A stretch of 17,874 nt of DNA, from contig MU633987.1 in the NCBI GenBank assembly GCA_026770595.1, positions 1-17,874 of the forward strand, written 5' to 3'. The stretch is from Ochromonadaceae sp. CCMP2298. Taxonomy: Eukaryota; Sar; Synurophyceae; Ochromonadales; Ochromonadaceae. Under the pieces are notes generated by a model. The model saw only the letters and a program-made list of their open reading frames with translations. It was not told the DNA's origin and searched no databases. The stretch's first letter is position 1. Every line of letters begins with the position of its first letter. Positions 8,370 to 17,173 of this stretch are shown here, piece by piece. The translations under genes were made by a program, and so were the position numbers.

Positions 8370-9750
8370 ACAGATGTGGGAGATAGATTTATCCAGTCTC
8401 TCCCGGCAGACGGCAGCGCATCTGCAGGCCAACCACCAAAACCTACTAGAGGGTATGTTGGCGTCGGCTGGGCCAGACATCTGTTTCCTGGAACTGCAGC
8501 GCTCCTTACAGGAGAGCCGCTACAAAGACTTCCAGCAGGCAGGAGGGGTAGCATCGGCCGATCAGTGGGCAGAGGCACAGGGGCATAGTGGTGTCTATAA
8601 CCCTGACCTGTCCCAGTGGGGCGGTACACAATGGGAAGGGATGGGACCAGACCAGGACTCTAACTTCGAGGACCAGATGGCAGCGTTCGACGGAATACTG
8701 AGGAGTTTCCCCGAGGATGACTCCGATGGCAGTGGTGACGGTTCACCCACCCAAGTAGAGCATATGGAGGAGCTTGACATCCTGGCCACAGAGATTCGGT
8801 CAGGAGAGGACCCCTATGAGGGCATAGAGGACAGCGGACGAGGGCCGCACGGCCAGCATCGTGTGCCTCTAGAACCTCCAGCGAGAGAGAGTCCAGTACC
8901 TCCACCCTCAACTAGAGAGTCAGTACGGCTACTACGGCAGAGAGCAGCCGAGGCCCAGCGTCTGGCTGAGCAGGCGGAGGCAGCACTGGACATGGAGCAA
9001 CTGCAGGCAGAGCAAAGCACTCTGCAGGAGCAGTATTTGGACAGTGTGAGGCATGACGACAGGGCGTACTCTGAACCCTCGGGCAACACACCCTCATCCT
9101 ACGACGGCGAGGCACATCCAAACTACTACTCATCAACGGGTTCGGACGACATCGAGTCACTGTACACTTGGGAAAGGGATCAGAACCAATACGATAGGGA
9201 GGAACGCAACAGAGGAAGGGAGGAAAACGCAGCGGCTGCGAGAGCAGAAGCGGAAGCAGCAGCCCAGCCCACAGCAGAGTCATCGGAGAATTCGAGCGCA
9301 GTAGAGGAGACGGAAGTGTCCCAGTGGAGAAGTCCACTGCCAGCTTCCATCCCTCTACCTAACCCTGATTACAGGCAGGCAGTACCTACGAGTGCGCAGC
9401 CGACAGGGGTAGAACCAGCAATGGTACCGCAGGCAGGACTGGGTCGGGCGGGCGTAGGGAGTTCATCGACACACATACCCTATGGCGTGGGATGTGGGGA
9501 CAGAGACACTCCGGTGCAGATACTCCACACCCCCAGCGTCACTCCTGACAGAGAAGCACCAGTGGGAGGACAGTCGGAGGACTCGCGCCGCACCGCCACG
9601 GTGGCAAGTGCGTCAACCAGAAACCAGGACACACTAGATCGATTCTTCAGGCTACCCAACGCCGTGGAAGCAGAGTTCATGGCCAATAATCCGGAGGAGG
9701 TGGAACTCATGTGGCAGGAGGATATAGTACTACTACCGCCGGCGGTATAG
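8251..9750 (+). pseudogene. Retroelement coding segment, hydrophilic with coiled coil
   Basis: Frame 1, open from 8224; ATG at 8251 gives 499 residues to a TAG at 9748-9750. The first 130 residues include folded-looking stretches with W and hydrophobics (EQMWEIDLSSLSRQTAAHL). An acidic linker (EDDSDGSGDG) follows, then an Ala/Glu/Gln helix likely to form a coiled coil at about residues 226-275 (RLLRQRAAEAQRLAEQAEAA), then a second Ala/Glu-rich patch near 330. The rest is proline/serine-rich. No known family. After the TAG the same frame continues open to 10207, so this is probably not the true C-terminus. Confidence 0.5.
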
Positions 9751-10209
9751 ATCCGACTCAATCAGGAGCATGCACACCGTCAGAGAGTAGCTCATGCTAC
9801 GGAGCAGCAACTTAGCCCAGAAACGGGAGGAAGAACACGACAGCATACGCAGGCAGCGCTAGATAGGGAGCGGTACTCCTACTTCCGCCACGAGTACGGC
9901 CGCATGACAGGGGAAACTCGGCGAGCAGGGGCAGCACAACAACCACCTATACCGGCAACACTATCGTCACGCACCGCGGTTTGGAACGTGTCGGGCCTAC
10001 AGCTAGTGGCGTTATGGCTACCTTTCTTTCACGGCGCGATACAGTGGAAACGATACATGATGGGGGTCGCAGATCGTCCGACGGGTGCAGAGTCCGCTGC
10101 TTATGACGGCTATACCTGGAGGAGCCGCGGCCTGTGGACACAACCCTACAGACTGCATCGACTGCAATGCTGGAGCCTGGGCATTATTCCTTTCCAGTGG
10201 ACACAGTGA
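9751..10209 (+). pseudogene. Retroelement coding segment between two in-frame stops
   Basis: Frame 1 stays open from just after TAG 9748 to TGA 10207-10209; an internal ATG lies at 9904. It begins with a charged helix (GGRTRQHTQAALDRERYSYF) and includes a hydrophobic stretch rich in Trp and Phe (LQLVALWLPFFHGAIQW), too short and isolated to call a membrane protein. No domain recognised. Continuity of frame 1 on both sides suggests the flanking TAG and TGA are lesions or readthrough points in one protein. Confidence 0.4.
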
Positions 10210-11682
10210 ATACGGTGGGAGAAGGATCGGAACTTGGGCCGGAACCCTAGTCGTCGCCCTCTAGTAGGGGACCCAGGCGCGCTCTTGGACCCAGCCAGGG
10301 ACTCCAACCACGCCGTGATGGGGGAGAGACGGTTCTTCCATTCGTATGTTGAGGGAGTAACAGGTGACCAACGGGCACAGTGCCTGTGGGAGAGATATCT
10401 GGCAGGATATGACTCATCAACTAGGGTAGTACCTCAGGGCATCTACACTACGACGGAGCTCCAGCAAGTATTGAACCATGAGCAAGAGTTGACACCTGAG
10501 TATCGGGCTCATAGGTTTATCCAGCACTTCCAAGGACGCACACCCTTCACCGCGGCCGCGTTCGGTAGTCACTGGCAACGGCTCAGCTGCACCGATCAGG
10601 TACCAGTGGTGGTACCGCTGGCACCTAGTCGGGTAGAAGCACTACGCAGGGACAGGGACACACGGGCCAGGGAACCCACACCCACACGGTCAGGAGGTCC
10701 GACACGCAGGAGCAGGTTTGACGGCCTAACGGGAGAGGGACCAGCAGAGCCTTTGCCACCAGCCATCCCGGGTCCTCGGGCTCCGGAAGCAGGAGAGCAG
10801 GCACAATACACCGAGCAGGCACAGGCATACAGAGCAGAGACAGCTCAGCACGTAGTGGCAGAGGTGCGTGGGGTGGAATCGAGAGGCACTCCCGGTGCGG
10901 ACCAGGGGCATCACCCCCAGTTCCACCAGGCACCAGTCGTGTCGTCGCCCGAAGGGGGGCAGGGAACAGCACCGTCAGCGGATCCATCCTTAGAATCCAT
11001 GATGCGTATGATGGCTGAAGCACATGCGGCACAGGCCAAACACATGACTGATCTGACAAAACAGATGACAGGACGCATGCAGGCGATGGAGATCGCGGCA
11101 TCGGCAGCAGAGGAGATTCGCATCGCCACAGCTGAGGCCGTGAGAAAGGCCGCGGTGGAAGCAGCCAGAGAAGCGACCGAGCAACGGGCATCAGCAACCG
11201 CAGCGGCAACTGCGACGGCTGAGGCTGCCGCTCATGAAGTAGGCAGGCAGCAACAGATCTACATGCGAGATCTCAGACGTCAACAGCGTGAGGAAATGTC
11301 AACAGCCACGGCCGAACGTCAACAGCAGATGGTAAAACGTGAAACAGAGCTGACAGCCGAGAAAGAGGCAGTGGCAGAGGACCGGGCGCACGAACTGCGT
11401 CGCGAGGAGGAAGAGACGGATGCAACCAATCAAAGGGTGGAGGAAGAAACAGCTATGGCCGCTATGAGTGCAGAAGCTGAGCGCATCCGGTCAACAGAGA
11501 GAAGCGAGACGACGAGTTACAGGTCAGGCACTGGAATCCTGCCTGCCAGCGAGCGGGAGCTCGGACAACACGGGACACATGCTGAGGGTAGACGGGCGGC
11601 TACCAGGGTGGCTGCAGGTTTTCCTATCGAGGCCAGAGAGGCTCGAATAGCATACACTGGAGTACCTCCAGGAGGTGGCTAA
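10210..11682 (+). pseudogene. Retroelement coding segment with long Ala-rich coiled coil
   Basis: Frame 1 resumes directly after TGA 10207-10209; the first ATG is at 10318, and TAA 11680-11682 ends the frame. The first ~130 residues look folded (RFFHSYVEGVTGDQRAQ, then an FGSHWQRL stretch). A Pro/Arg linker follows, then from about 10998 to 11500 a long, almost uninterrupted helix rich in A, E, R, Q and M. It is a strong coiled-coil candidate, plausible for multimerisation of a Gag-like or chromatin-binding protein. Frame 2 opens at 11651, so a +1 shift within 11651-11682 would join this to the second SET-like segment. No known family. Confidence 0.5.
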
Positions 11683-13159
11683 GCACTGTGACCAGGGACG
11701 AGTCCGACAGTTGCCGCCACTAAGGCAACATTGGATAAAGGCGGAGATGCGCAGATTGGAGGACACAAAGAACACCAGACGGTTCTTCCCATCCACAGCC
11801 ATCGCCAAGTCCCAGCACGCGTACCTCTCGAAAGTCATGACAGTCACAGCGTCAGACCTCGGGGAGGGAGAGCAGAGGGTAGTCATACAGCCTCATGCAA
11901 GCGTGTCACCAACCACGTTGTTCTACTCGGGCTTGGTAGTGCAGCCCACTGAGGGGGTGCCGCAGCGTTTAGAGTGGGCACTGGAAGTGAAAGATGGCAA
12001 CCGGATGTACCTAATTGACGGGGCAGTGTCAGCAGTAGATGCCGAGGGACACACCATCCCGAACATGCTGATGCTGGCCAAGATGAACGAATACATCCAC
12101 GACCCTCTCAAAAACGCGTGTCGGTTCGAAGAGCATGGAGTAGTGTGGTGCGATCAGATCTCAGCCGGATTAGGGGACAGAGAGGTGTATATGAAGTATG
12201 ACTTTCACATGCCAGGAGACGACCTAGGCCGCGCCGAGGGCTATGCGTGGTCGAAGCCGCTAGCGCGCCTGATGGGCAGACTGGCGACGGTGCTGTGCCT
12301 CGCGAGCATCAAGCTCCCTTATGACAACTGGCCGGAAAAGATCTCGTCATCGGAACATTTCGCCAGTGTGCTTGCCGTAGTAGAACAACTAGAGCAGTCG
12401 GGAGATATGGAATTGTTCTATGGCATCGTGGATGGGACCGTGGATGCCGAGACACCTGTACAGGCAGACGTGGCACTGTTACTGCAGGCAGTGGAAGGCA
12501 ACTATGAGGTAGGGGGGTATTACGAGCACCTCTCTGGGGCCCCAAACCACGAGATACCGATAGACAAAGGCGTCCCGTCGGTCAGCATGCTTCCCCACAT
12601 ACTGTTGTGTCTTCCAGTTGTCATGAAGGAGATCCAGTTCCGCGTGGCAGATGACCCAACCATACGGCAGCCAGAGGGGTACAAGCAGGCGTGGACGGAC
12701 ATACTAGTCCTGTTCGCAGCCAGCACGTTCAACACAGGAAGAGTGGACGTGTCCCAGGCCATGAACAGAGCCCTCGAGAAAGAGATCGAGACAGAGAGAA
12801 AAGCCGGAGTAACTAGGGCGCGTAAAGGTGATGATGGAGGCGATGGAGATGACTCCAGTACGTCCTCCACACTCCGCACGACGACGACCATAGGCTCGGG
12901 CCACTCACAGGGCAAAGGACCCATCAGAAGCCCATCCGTGGGAAGCAGACAGTCGGATGCGCCCTCGCGGCGACTGGCCAGTATGCTGCGCGCACCAGCC
13001 CCCTCTCCCGGTGCACGCGTCACCACAGGAACTTCCGAGAAATTGGAATTAGGGGTAACGGAGGAGACGTCAGAGCGCAGGAGTGTCTGGACGTGGGACG
13101 GTAAACTCAACCATAGGTTCCTCTTGGCTCCTCCGCCGGACGACCCTAAGGCTACATGA
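11651..13159 (+). CDS. Second SET-like segment of the retroelement
   Basis: Frame 2 is open from 11651 to TGA 13157-13159; the first ATG is at 11747, with a GTG at 11675. About 11850-12210 resembles a SET domain. VVIQPHASVSPTTLFYSGLV fits the strand-IxxG-YxG start; YLIDGAVSAV fits the IDG strand. LAKMNEYIHDPLKNACRF sits at the NHS-x-x-xNA position with NE replacing NH. GLGDREVYMKYDF fits the I-x-x-G-x-E-x-x-x-x-Y end, keeping the Tyr. Similarity is by motif order only, weaker than for the first SET-like domain. After it comes a mainly helical region to about 12800, then a Ser/Thr-rich disordered tail. Its stop overlaps the gag start in ATGA. Confidence 0.5.
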   Translation, partial: HTLEYLQEVAKHCDQGRVRQLPPLRQHWIKAEMRRLEDTKNTRRFFPSTAIAKSQHAYLSKVMTVTASDLGEGEQRVVIQPHASVSPTTLFYSGLVVQPTEGVPQRLEWALEVKDGNRMYLIDGAVSAVDAEGHTIPNMLMLAKMNEYIHDPLKNACRFEEHGVVWCDQISAGLGDREVYMKYDFHMPGDDLGRAEGYAWSKPLARLMGRLATVLCLASIKLPYDNWPEKISSSEHFASVLAVVEQLEQSGDMELFYGIVDGTVDAETPVQADVALLLQAVEGNYEVGGYYEHLSGAPNHEIPIDKGVPSVSMLPHILLCLPVVMKEIQFRVADDPTIRQPEGYKQAWTDILVLFAASTFNTGRVDVSQAMNRALEKEIETERKAGVTRARKGDDGGDGDDSSTSSTLRTTTTIGSGHSQGKGPIRSPSVGSRQSDAPSRRLASMLRAPAPSPGARVTTGTSEKLELGVTEETSERRSVWTWDGKLNHRFLLAPPPDDPKAT

Positions 13160-15855
13160 GTTCACACCTAAGGGGAAGACTGGGCAAGGATGGGTTCTTC
13201 CTCCACCTAAAGAAGAACACCATACCCGACGCCAGCATGGCGACAATGCGGAGGGCAAAGGGGGGTCTATTTGCAAAGCCGTATATAACCGCGGCGGGAC
13301 ACATGACAAAGTTCACGGGAGCGAAGGGAGAGCTGGTATGCTCGTGGCTGGTCAAGGCACTGACCCACATGCGTTCAAATCAGTACTACTACACCGTACT
13401 GGCAGCGGATCTAAAGGAGGGTAAACTCCTACAGGGCAGGGCACTGGAGATTTGGCTAGAGATGATGGAGAGCATAGAGTTTATGTGGGAGGACGTCTTA
13501 GAGCCACAGGTGGCACTGGACACGAGTGCTATCGAAGCCGGCGTACAGTACCTGGAGGATATGATCCTGCTGTATCTGGTCACATTCACCGACAAGAACA
13601 CTCCCTCTACGACCACGGCGATCCAGAATGCAATCAACACTGCGACCATGAAGACCAAGAACATCGGGGGAGCGTATAATCTGTATAAGAGCATTATTCA
13701 TCTCCTGGAGCAGCTGGTCCCAGGAATACAACCTCCCTATGACACAGTGTTTGCGGCCGTTCAGAGGGCCATGCACCGATCGGGGGAGAATAAGACGCAT
13801 GGGGTAGATATGGCTATTACGCTGGCAAAGGCAGTGAGGCAGGAGGACTCCGATAGACGCCTCGCGGGAGGTGGTCCCCAGGCCACACACGCGAGGAAGT
13901 TGGGCATGCTCAGGCAAGCGTGCTCACGTCTGACGGATGAGCATAAGCTCAACTCGGTCCACCTCCATGAGGCAGTAATGGAGGAAGTAGCTCCACAGCG
14001 GTCGAGTACCCCGGAGAAGGTGAAAACGGAGCAGGTGAAAACCCTCAAGACGCCACCAGCTTCACCCGACAGAGAGAAAGAGGGAGCAAGGGCACCCCAA
14101 TCGCCAGGACAAGCGCAGAGAACACCGTGGCAGAGACAGTTCAAGTCAGTGGCCACGATACGCTCGTTGAATTTCAGGGACAACGTACAGAACCTCCACG
14201 CAGAATGCAGGGGTATGTGCGCAGACGAGGCCAACGAGTTCATGACGTACTCCAGGAAAAAGGACGCGGAGAACATCATCGCGCTCATCAACGCCATAGA
14301 GGCATGTGAGTACCTGCAAACATCGGTGGCGATACAGGCCATCTCACTCACAGACAGTGCCAACAACTGTAAGTTCAGTGAGGAGCCCGCACAGAGACTG
14401 CAGCTCACACGGTGCACGGTGTGCGGATATGTGGGACACGACGCAGCCATGGCGGCCTCGCAGTGCCGATTCGCAAACAGCAAGTGTCAGTTTCTACTCG
14501 ATGCAATGTCGATGGTTCACCCTGACCGCCGAAGTGGTGTATGGGGACAGGCATGTGAGTTTGGTATACTCAAGGGCTTGCCTCAGGCAGATATAGACCA
14601 GCTGTGGGAGATAGTACTGGAGAAGATTGAGGCGCGGGAGGACCAATATCGGAAGAACAACCCTTTATCGCGAGGGCCCTACCAAATGCCGTCTCAGGCA
14701 CGCAACCCAAGACTCAGTCCGTACACAGGTTCGGGAGGGAGAGGACGTTTCGGTGAGAGAACAGATGAGGGTGGAAACCCGTTGTCGCTGCGTGACCCGC
14801 GTAGAAGACCTCAGGCACCCATAGTAGGGGCGCAATGGGCACAGCAGAGAGGGCCGTCGCAAGACTCGCGGTTCAACCGGTCACCATCCCCGGGAGCACA
14901 GCCCCCCTCGAGAGGGCGAATGGAGGAGCTGACGCAGATGCGCAAGTCTATGCCTACATACCCATACCTGGATAAAGGAGGACTGGGCAAGCTGAACGCG
15001 GAGGACCCTATGAGGTCCCGGGTAGTGATAGTGGCCACCAAGGAGGAGGCTCATCAGAGGAGCGGAGTGCCTTTACAGGGAACAAAGGCGTCGGAGGGCT
15101 CCCATATCACGGTTCCCCCAGCAGCAGCCGTCAACAAGGCCACGGTACCGCGGGTCGAGGGGAAGCCGCAGCCGAAAGCAGAGGGGCAGACGGCGACACG
15201 CTCAGTAGCGTTCGATATGGAGCAGATGGAGAAGCACATAAGGGAATGCCGAGACCCTGTAACCCCCTCCGTGGACTTGTGGGCATGTGGGTTGTCGGAT
15301 GAGGATGTAGAGGCAGTCAGGACAATCTGGGAGGCAGGCCCGCTCAACGCAACCGCCAGGCTCACGTTTCACGTGAAACCCAGGGCTCCAACTCCCGACG
15401 ACTACGGGTGGACACGTAAGCCTACAGCATCTCGACAGCTTACCATTGCGGAGGCAGAGCGATATGAGTATATGGACACCACGCCCAAAATTGGTGACAC
15501 GGGGGCGTCTATGACGGTGTGCTCTAGGGACTTCGTCAAGAAGTTAGGGGGTCCGCTAATGAAGAGGGGCAGGTTCAGGGCAAATATGGCCAACTCAGCC
15601 ACGGGATTCGGGGATGAGTACACCGTCCTCATCATAGCATTCACGAGAGTGGACGAGAACGGCAGGGAGTGTGTACAGGAAGTAGGGGTACAGGCTCTGG
15701 TACTGACGGAAGTACAGAATGAGTTGCTCATAGGAGACAGCACGCTGTCGCAGATCAACGCAGTTCTACACCTCAAGCAGGGCTGCATGACGATGCTGGA
15801 CAACACATTCCAGACGTTTGCGACTAAGTGGCGCCCGGTAGAGAATGAGGGGTGA
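13156..15855 (+). CDS. Gag-protease: capsid-like, zinc knuckle, aspartic protease
   Basis: 899 residues starting at an ATG whose last bases overlap the previous stop (ATGA). Capsid-like region at about residues 40-230: FTGAKGELVCSWL (from 13306) and LLQGRALEIW (13426-13455) match the Ty3 Gag pattern of F-x-G-x-x-x-x-x-x-x-W-L and L-x-G-x-A-x-x-W. C420, C423, H428 and C437 (14413-14466) form a C-x2-C-x4-H-x8-C group, a stretched version of the CX2CX4HX4C nucleic-acid-binding knuckle. A long Pro/Arg/Gly linker follows. The protease has IGDTGAS with the catalytic Asp at residue 781 (15496-15498), and ELLIGDSTL matches the later hydrophobic-hydrophobic-G motif. It would cut the polyprotein. Ends at TGA 15853-15855, but the same frame then stays open to 16648. 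Confidence 0.8.
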   Translation: MSSHLRGRLGKDGFFLHLKKNTIPDASMATMRRAKGGLFAKPYITAAGHMTKFTGAKGELVCSWLVKALTHMRSNQYYYTVLAADLKEGKLLQGRALEIWLEMMESIEFMWEDVLEPQVALDTSAIEAGVQYLEDMILLYLVTFTDKNTPSTTTAIQNAINTATMKTKNIGGAYNLYKSIIHLLEQLVPGIQPPYDTVFAAVQRAMHRSGENKTHGVDMAITLAKAVRQEDSDRRLAGGGPQATHARKLGMLRQACSRLTDEHKLNSVHLHEAVMEEVAPQRSSTPEKVKTEQVKTLKTPPASPDREKEGARAPQSPGQAQRTPWQRQFKSVATIRSLNFRDNVQNLHAECRGMCADEANEFMTYSRKKDAENIIALINAIEACEYLQTSVAIQAISLTDSANNCKFSEEPAQRLQLTRCTVCGYVGHDAAMAASQCRFANSKCQFLLDAMSMVHPDRRSGVWGQACEFGILKGLPQADIDQLWEIVLEKIEAREDQYRKNNPLSRGPYQMPSQARNPRLSPYTGSGGRGRFGERTDEGGNPLSLRDPRRRPQAPIVGAQWAQQRGPSQDSRFNRSPSPGAQPPSRGRMEELTQMRKSMPTYPYLDKGGLGKLNAEDPMRSRVVIVATKEEAHQRSGVPLQGTKASEGSHITVPPAAAVNKATVPRVEGKPQPKAEGQTATRSVAFDMEQMEKHIRECRDPVTPSVDLWACGLSDEDVEAVRTIWEAGPLNATARLTFHVKPRAPTPDDYGWTRKPTASRQLTIAEAERYEYMDTTPKIGDTGASMTVCSRDFVKKLGGPLMKRGRFRANMANSATGFGDEYTVLIIAFTRVDENGRECVQEVGVQALVLTEVQNELLIGDSTLSQINAVLHLKQGCMTMLDNTFQTFATKWRPVENEG

Positions 15856-16650
15856 ACGGCAGGGGTCACTCCTGGGGCCCAGGCGAACTTCCGCACAGTT
15901 CCCCGTAAGAAACTCATCACGCGGACATTGGCTGAGCTAGTGGCGAGTATGAGGTCGGGCCCAGGGGCCCCACCACTACAGTTATCAGATGCACTAGTAA
16001 CAGCGGTGGCCGTTGAAGGGCGGTTTATGGCACTACCCATTGTACCGGTCAATGCGGTGGACCTGCTCCACTGCGAGCTCACGCTCATGGAGGAGAAGGA
16101 AGCGGAGAAGAGGTTCCTGAGTAGAGGGCTGCAATGGGCAGTGAGGCAGGAGGCAGCGGCAGAAGTCCAATTAAACCGTATCCAGCTATCAGAGGTTGAC
16201 GTGTTGGAAGTCAGTGCATCGGACCCAGAGGTCGCTACGCCGAAAGTGGATACATCCAAGTCGGAGGAGCCACCACCAACAGCAAAAGGGACGGCGCTAG
16301 AGGGGGTGGGCCTGACAGCACAAGGAGAGAAACTGCCAGTGGTGCAGACACAGGAGGCAGAGGAGGCCGAATCAGCAACAGAGCTAGTGACGTTTGAGTT
16401 ATATCTCAAGAAGTTTAGAGGAGAACACTTCGCACAGCTCCTGCCTCAGCTACGCCCTGAGGCTTTCCCGGAACATCTGTGGCCGTATGTAGAGGACAGA
16501 ATAAAGCCGATGGTTAAGCCCAATTGGGAGCAGCGGCTGACTAAGGCGGTCCCAGGGAGGTTTGAGGAATTGATGGGGGAGATTGCAGGGATAGACATAT
16601 CTAGTGAGAATGAGGCTAGGAAAAGTCAAGAGCCGTATCTACGGGCTTAG
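15856..16650 (+). pseudogene. Linker between protease and reverse transcriptase
   Basis: Same frame (1) as the protease, separated from it by only the TGA at 15853-15855, and ending at TAG 16648-16650. There is no ATG until 15949, so expression probably depends on passing the TGA. The segment is mostly charged and helical, with a disordered Glu/Pro/Thr middle (KSEEPPPTAKGT) and a more compact C-terminal part (LYLKKFRGEHFAQLLPQLRP). Ty3-type elements often have such a poorly conserved spacer before RT. No domain recognised. Confidence 0.55.
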
Positions 16651-17173
16651 GCCTATGCCAATCTATGCCAATCTCGCTGTGTACGGTCACCCTGACCCAA
16701 ACAATCAGCCCACTATTGACGGGTACTCGTATGATATCGAACTCAGTGACACCACGCCAGTACGCAGTAAGATGCGACGAGTATCGAATCTGGAGTCGTG
16801 CTATCTGTTCCACCGGCTCAGGCAGTTGGAGGACAAGAAGTACATTCGGAAGTCAACATCAGAGTATAACAACCCACCTGTACTGGTGCCGTATGCAGAC
16901 AACATCAGGGCATTCCTAACGGAGCACGGAGACACGGCCATAACCAAGATGTGGCAGGAAGAGTACTCGGCGAAGGTGCTAAAGTTCTACAGACTAACCG
17001 ACGACTTCAGGGAGCTGAACGCGCGGTCGAAGTTAGAGAAGTGGCCTCTACCGTTCATAACGGAGATACTCGATCGCATGAAGGGGAGTGATCGGTATAG
17101 CACGGGAGACATGGCAGATGCCTTTTTCTGTGTCCTCTGGCGGAGAAGTCACGGGAGTATACCGGATTCTTGA
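16595..17173 (+). pseudogene. Reverse transcriptase, N-terminal part (fingers and motif A)
   Basis: Frame 2, open from 16595 to TGA 17171-17173; the part after the duplication (from about 16670) is the real RT. Ty3/gypsy-type features occur in order. A YDIEL-TTPVRSK stretch corresponds to the family's IxL...P...R start. LEDKKYIRKSTSEYNNPPVLV (16828-16890) matches the G-x-I-R-x-S-x-S-x-x-x-x-P-V-x-x-V block. RLTDDFRELN (16991-17020) matches the DYRxLN block, then WPLPFITEILDRM. GDMADAFF (17105-17128) is motif A, with its catalytic Asp at 17108-17110. Between 17101 and 17137 the homologous reading passes to frame 1, leaving a false C-terminal tail here. This break and the 10-bp duplication make it a pseudogene. 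Confidence 0.85.
16653..16672 (+). repeat. 10-bp tandem duplication at the start of RT
   Basis: CTATGCCAAT is present twice back to back (16653-16662, 16663-16672). Ten is not a multiple of three, so the extra copy moves reading from frame 1 to frame 2, exactly where the RT frame changes. It looks like a replication-slippage lesion. Confidence 0.85.

Noticed and set aside
13761-14483. 240-codon minus-strand ORF inside gag
   Set aside because: Shadow of the capsid-zinc knuckle frame, which has recognisable Gag motifs on the plus strand.
15402-16409. 335-codon minus-strand ORF across protease and spacer
   Set aside because: Ser/Thr/Val-rich shadow opposite the DTGA protease; no motifs of its own.
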